From Streptomyces atratus (GTDB lineage Bacteria > Actinomycetota > Actinomycetes > Streptomycetales > Streptomycetaceae), in assembly GCF_900119365.1 (NCBI RefSeq), contig NZ_FPJO01000006.1, positions 272,565 through 336,564 on the forward strand: a DNA stretch of 64,000 nt, read 5' to 3'. Every line of letters begins with the position of its first letter. Within the stretch, counting starts at the first letter, position 1. The notes below the pieces were generated by a model. It was given only the letters and a program-made list of their open reading frames with translations, searched no databases and was not told the origin of the DNA. This document shows, piece by piece, positions 60,909 to 64,000 of this stretch. Position numbers and translations under genes: made by a program.

Positions 60909-61811
60909 TCAGTCGACGGCGCGGCGGGTGAAGCCGCGGATGCCGACCACCGAGGCCACCACGATCGCGGCCGCGAGGACGGCGAGGTCGATGCCGAGCG
61001 GTACGGAGTCCACCTTGTCGAGGAGGACCGAGCGCAGGCCTTCGTTGATGTACGTGATCGGGTTGATGCCGACGACCACCTGGAACCACTTCAGCCCGTG
61101 CAGGCTGAGCAGCGAGTACTGGGCGGCCGCGGTGAACATCAGCGGCGTCAGGGCGAGACCGAAGACCACGCCGACGCGACGGGCCGGGACGACGGTGCCC
61201 AGGACGAGGCCGAGGGCGCCGCCGAGGAGCGAACCGAGCACGAGAACGGCCAGGATCGGCGGCAGGGCAGCGGCCGGCCACCAGGACACGCCCAGGACGA
61301 GGATGCCCACGGGGATCATGAGGGCGGCGGCGATGAAGCCGCGGATGCCGCCGAAGACGATCTTCTCCAGTGCCACCAGCCGGATGCCCACCGGGGCCAT
61401 CAGGCGGTCCTCGATCTCCTTCGAGTACGAGAAGTCCATGACCAGAGGCAGTGCGGTGGCCTGGAGGGCGCTGATGAAGGCGGTCAGGCCCACGATGCCG
61501 GGCAGGAGCAGCGGAACGTAGGAGCTGTCGACGTAGTCCATGTCGGCGAGGACCTTGCCGAAGATGAACAGGATGAAGAGCGGCTGGAGCAGCGCCTCCG
61601 CGAGGAACAGCCAGGGCTGGCGGGCGGTGACCAGGATGTCGCGCCACAGGATGGACCCGAGGATGCGGCCCTGCGACACCTTCCGCGGCCCGGTGGGTGC
61701 GGAGGGCGCCGAGGGTCTGACGGGCTTGGTGGGCGCGGCGGGTGTGGTGGCCGCGGTCGCGGCTGTGTCTGTGTCTGTGGCCGTGGCGGGCGTGGATGTT
61801 GTGACAGTCAC
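60909..61811 (-). CDS. ABC-2 type transporter permease
   Basis: The protein has 300 residues from a GTG at 61811. The N-terminal 45 residues are a Thr/Ala/Pro-rich tail (TVTTSTPATATDTDTAATAA), then six helices such as LAEALLQPLFILFIFGKVLA, VPLLLPGIVGLTAFISALQA, IRGFIAAALMIPVGILVLGV, ALPPILAVLVLGSLLGGALG, GVVFGLALTPLMFTAAAQYS and DLAVLAAAIVVASVVGIRG. The EIEDRLMAPVGIRLVALEKI VFGGIRG loop is typical. It overlaps the ATPase gene by four bases (GTGA) and converges with the other exporter at the terminator. Confidence 0.88.
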   Translation of the reverse strand: MTVTTSTPATATDTDTAATAATTPAAPTKPVRPSAPSAPTGPRKVSQGRILGSILWRDILVTARQPWLFLAEALLQPLFILFIFGKVLADMDYVDSSYVPLLLPGIVGLTAFISALQATALPLVMDFSYSKEIEDRLMAPVGIRLVALEKIVFGGIRGFIAAALMIPVGILVLGVSWWPAAALPPILAVLVLGSLLGGALGLVLGTVVPARRVGVVFGLALTPLMFTAAAQYSLLSLHGLKWFQVVVGINPITYINEGLRSVLLDKVDSVPLGIDLAVLAAAIVVASVVGIRGFTRRAVD

Positions 61812-62854
61812 CGAAGTCCCCTACCAGTCATGTGAATGAAGACGTCCTCAAGGCTTGCCTCCCGGACGGTCAGGTCTCTGACCTCGCAGTTCAGTTCGCC
61901 GAGCACCTTGAAAACACCGGGCAGCACGTCACCGGCGCCGGACTCGACGCTGACCACGAAGCGGTCCTCCTCCGGCTCCGGGGCCGGCATGCCCGGGAAG
62001 GGGGGCGCAGCGGCTGCGCCGCCCGTCACGAACTCGGCGGCCGCGACCCACGGCACGGCGGTGAGCGCCTCGGTGACGGACTCCGGGGTCTCGTCCAGGA
62101 GGTTCAGCTTGAGGGTGAGCACCGTGCCGCCCGGCAGCGAGCGGATCAGCCCGTCGGGCGTGTCGACGGTCAGCAACTTGCCGTGGTCGACGATGCCGAT
62201 GCGGTCGCAGACCTTGGCCGCCTCGTCCATGTCGTGCGTGGTGATCACGACGGTCACGCCCTGGCTGCCCAGCTCCTCGACGAGGTCGTGCACGAAGAGC
62301 CGCGCCTGCGGGTCCAGGCCGGTGGCGGGCTCGTCGAGGAACATCACGCTCGGGTCGTGCATCAGGGCGCGGGCGATCATCACGCGCTGCGCCTGACCGC
62401 CCGACATCTGGTCCACCAGCGAGTCGGCCTTCTCGGTGAGCTGCATCCGCTCCAGCAGCTCGTCGGCACGGCGGCGCCGCTCGGAGCGGCTCAGGCCGTG
62501 GTACGCCGCGTGGAACATGAGGTTCTGCCGGACCGTCAGCGAACGGTCCAGGTTGTTGTGCTGCGGGACCACCGCCAGTACACCGCGCGCCCGGTCGGGG
62601 TGGGCGATCACGTCGATCCCGTCGAGGGTGGCCCGGCCCGACGTGGCCTTGGCCATCGTGGTGAGCATGCGGATGGTGGTGGTCTTGCCTGCTCCGTTGG
62701 GGCCGAGGAGGCCGAAGACCTCGCCGCGCGCCACGGTGAAGCTCAGCCCGTCGACCGCCCGGGGCATGCCGGGCAGATACTCCTTGACGAGATCCTCGAC
62801 TATCACCGCGTCAGGCGCGGCTGTGGCCGTTTCTGGCACCTTGTGCCTCCTCAT
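61808..62854 (-). CDS. ABC transporter ATP-binding protein
   Basis: The protein has 348 residues from the ATG at 62854 (MRRHKVPETATAAPDAV). FGLLGPNGAGKTTTIRMLTT is the Walker A, DQMSGGQAQRVMIARALMHD the signature, VMFLDEPATGLDPQARLFVH the Walker B and TTHDMDEAAKVCDRIGIVDH the switch. The C-terminal domain contains RFVVSVESGAGDVLPGVFKV and EASLEDVFIHMTGRGLR, found in drug exporters. It lies 49 bases from the PKS stop and forms an operon with the permease and perhaps with the PKS gene itself, as all three read leftwards. Confidence 0.92.
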   Translation of the reverse strand: MRRHKVPETATAAPDAVIVEDLVKEYLPGMPRAVDGLSFTVARGEVFGLLGPNGAGKTTTIRMLTTMAKATSGRATLDGIDVIAHPDRARGVLAVVPQHNNLDRSLTVRQNLMFHAAYHGLSRSERRRRADELLERMQLTEKADSLVDQMSGGQAQRVMIARALMHDPSVMFLDEPATGLDPQARLFVHDLVEELGSQGVTVVITTHDMDEAAKVCDRIGIVDHGKLLTVDTPDGLIRSLPGGTVLTLKLNLLDETPESVTEALTAVPWVAAAEFVTGGAAAAPPFPGMPAPEPEEDRFVVSVESGAGDVLPGVFKVLGELNCEVRDLTVREASLEDVFIHMTGRGLR

Positions 62855-62903
62855 CGAAATCGAAAGATGAAATCTCAGACATTGAATCGACCGCTTCTTC
62901 TGA

Positions 62904-64000
62904 TCAGGACTTTCCGAACTCGCGCTGGATGAGATCGAACAGCTCGTCCGGCGTCGCGGTCTCCAGCAGGTCGTCGGCCACGGGTTCCGGATTGACCCGG
63001 TTCGCCCCTTGTGCCGTGTTCCAGCGGGACAGGAGCGCTTCCAGTCGCTTGGTGATGTCCGCCCCGTCCGCGCCTTGCGAGGAAAGCGACGTGAGAACGC
63101 GCTCGAGTTTCTCGATCTCCGCAACGGCTTCGGATTCCTTCACGGAACCGCCGGACAGGCCCGCTTTCTGCCGAGCGAATTGCTCACCGAAATGACGGAC
63201 GAGATCGACGGATGTCGGGAAATCGAAGATCAGAGTCGCAGGAAGCCGGAATCCGGTCTGCTTCATCAGCCCGTTGCGCAGTTCGACCGCCATGAGGGAG
63301 TCGAAGCCCATCTCGACGAATCCACGCCGCGCCTTTATCTGCGCGGGCGTCGTGATTCCGAGCACGCGCGCGGTCTCACCACGTACGAGATCGAGCAGGA
63401 TTTCGTCCCGGGCCGCCTCGTCCCCGGCAGCGGCGAGGCGCTCCCGCAGGGCAGCAGCCGCGTCACCGGTGCCGGCCGCCGAGGCCGAGTCGTCCTGCAG
63501 GGCGGCCGTCTCGGCGAGCCGCTGGTTCTCGGGGAGGTCGCCCAGCAGCGGACTGGGCCGCATGGCCGTGAATGCTGGTGTGAAGCGGTCCCAGATCACG
63601 TCGGCGACAGCGAGGCAGGTCTCGTCACCGGTCAACGCCTGCGCGAGCGCGACCAGGGCGCTGTCCGGCTCCATGACGGGCAGACCACGACGGCGCAGCA
63701 TCTCCTCCTCCTCGACGTCCACGAGCCCGCCGCCACCCCAGGGGCCCCAGGCGAGGGAGGTGGCGACCTGCCCGCGGGTTCGGCGTTCCTGGGCCAGGGC
63801 GTCGAGGTAGGCGTTGGCGGCGGCGTAACCCGCCTGCCCGCCACTGCCCCAGACACCGGCGATGGAGGAGAAGAGGACGAACGCGTCCAGTTCGGTGTCC
63901 CCGAAGACCGCGTCCAGGTTGGCCGCGCCGGTGACCTTCGCATGCAGTACGTCGGCCAGCTCGGCACCGTCGATCTCGGAAAGCGGAGTGAGCTGACCGA
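62904..64000 (-). CDS. Modular type I polyketide synthase, C-terminal end (KR-ACP-docking domain), 5' part outside window
   Basis: The visible 365 residues start in a ketoreductase: DAFVLFSSIAGVWGSGGQAG YAAANAYLDALAQ, with catalytic Ser, Tyr and Asn. A Trp lies 8 residues before the Tyr and Gln at -3, which predicts an A1-type KR (L-hydroxyl). An ACP follows (RRGFVEMGFDSLMAVELRNG, Ser of GFDSL carries phosphopantetheine), then a coiled C-terminal docking domain (AEIEKLERVLTSLSSQGADG, ATPDELFDLIQREFGKS) for handing the chain to the next PKS protein. So this is not the last module of the line. It is open at base 64000. Confidence 0.92.
   Translation of the reverse strand, partial: GQLTPLSEIDGAELADVLHAKVTGAANLDAVFGDTELDAFVLFSSIAGVWGSGGQAGYAAANAYLDALAQERRTRGQVATSLAWGPWGGGGLVDVEEEEMLRRRGLPVMEPDSALVALAQALTGDETCLAVADVIWDRFTPAFTAMRPSPLLGDLPENQRLAETAALQDDSASAAGTGDAAAALRERLAAAGDEAARDEILLDLVRGETARVLGITTPAQIKARRGFVEMGFDSLMAVELRNGLMKQTGFRLPATLIFDFPTSVDLVRHFGEQFARQKAGLSGGSVKESEAVAEIEKLERVLTSLSSQGADGADITKRLEALLSRWNTAQGANRVNPEPVADDLLETATPDELFDLIQREFGKS

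Overview
The window is high-GC actinobacterial DNA, almost certainly from Streptomyces. Codon third positions are strongly GC biased, GTG starts are common, a TTA codon occurs in one P450 gene, and there are many one-component regulators, tap/tpg-type telomere genes, an ECF41 sigma factor and a modular type I polyketide synthase. It reads like a chromosome arm or other accessory region: short operons, many broken genes and several mobile remnants. No rRNA, tRNA or CRISPR array was seen.

Layout. 1-9.3 kb: the truncated N-terminus of hemC, small flavin/VOC enzymes, a secreted L,D-transpeptidase-like protein, an ECF41 sigma factor with an AhpD-like gene carrying a textbook ECF41 promoter, a DeoR / DUF4406 / NudK-type Nudix group, and a TetR gene divergent from a GNAT-SnoaL fusion. 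9.3-31.7 kb: a PQQ-propeller lipoprotein, SMI1/KNR4, a methyltransferase, RidA/HxlR, TetR/amidase, AraC, a glutamate-synthase-like FMN enzyme, PadR/membrane protein, MerR and an M1 peptidase, interspersed with decayed genes (a sensor kinase, two MFS transporters, a TipAS protein, an amidase and an esterase). 31.7-39.4 kb: a lipoprotein pseudogene with a transposase remnant, two IPT/TIG repeat proteins, integrase-tail fragments on both sides of a phosphotransferase, a MerR protein fused to sliding-clamp domains, and a third MFS remnant.

39.4-43.4 kb is a distinct accessory block. It has a compact tap-tpg-like telomere pair with family-B-polymerase-like motifs, a small unknown gene behind a perfect 26-bp inverted repeat, a DUF5988 gene and a HicB/RHH regulator with a phased operator array, ending in a MITE. 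43.6-47.9 kb is a DUF4097 / Drr-type ABC exporter / cytochrome P450 / ferredoxin cassette. 48-53 kb holds AraC, NmrA, an HTH regulator with a 28-bp palindromic operator, and two alpha/beta hydrolases.

53-57.3 kb has two tandem ABC-F proteins and a CGNR regulator. The first ABC-F is preceded by a nine-codon leader ORF and hairpins that look like an attenuator. 57.4-64 kb is the edge of a biosynthetic cluster: a flavin epoxidase closely resembling polyether epoxidases (Lsd18/MonCI type), two ABC-2 type exporters facing each other across a 28-bp-stem terminator, and the C-terminus of a modular PKS (KR-ACP-docking). Together these suggest a reduced polyketide, plausibly a polyether, with dedicated export.

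A theme throughout is autoregulation: at least six regulator genes sit beside perfect or near-perfect inverted repeats in their divergent or upstream regions. Three related MITEs with 22-bp inverted ends, two of them carrying a nested palindromic insert, are scattered over the first 29 kb.
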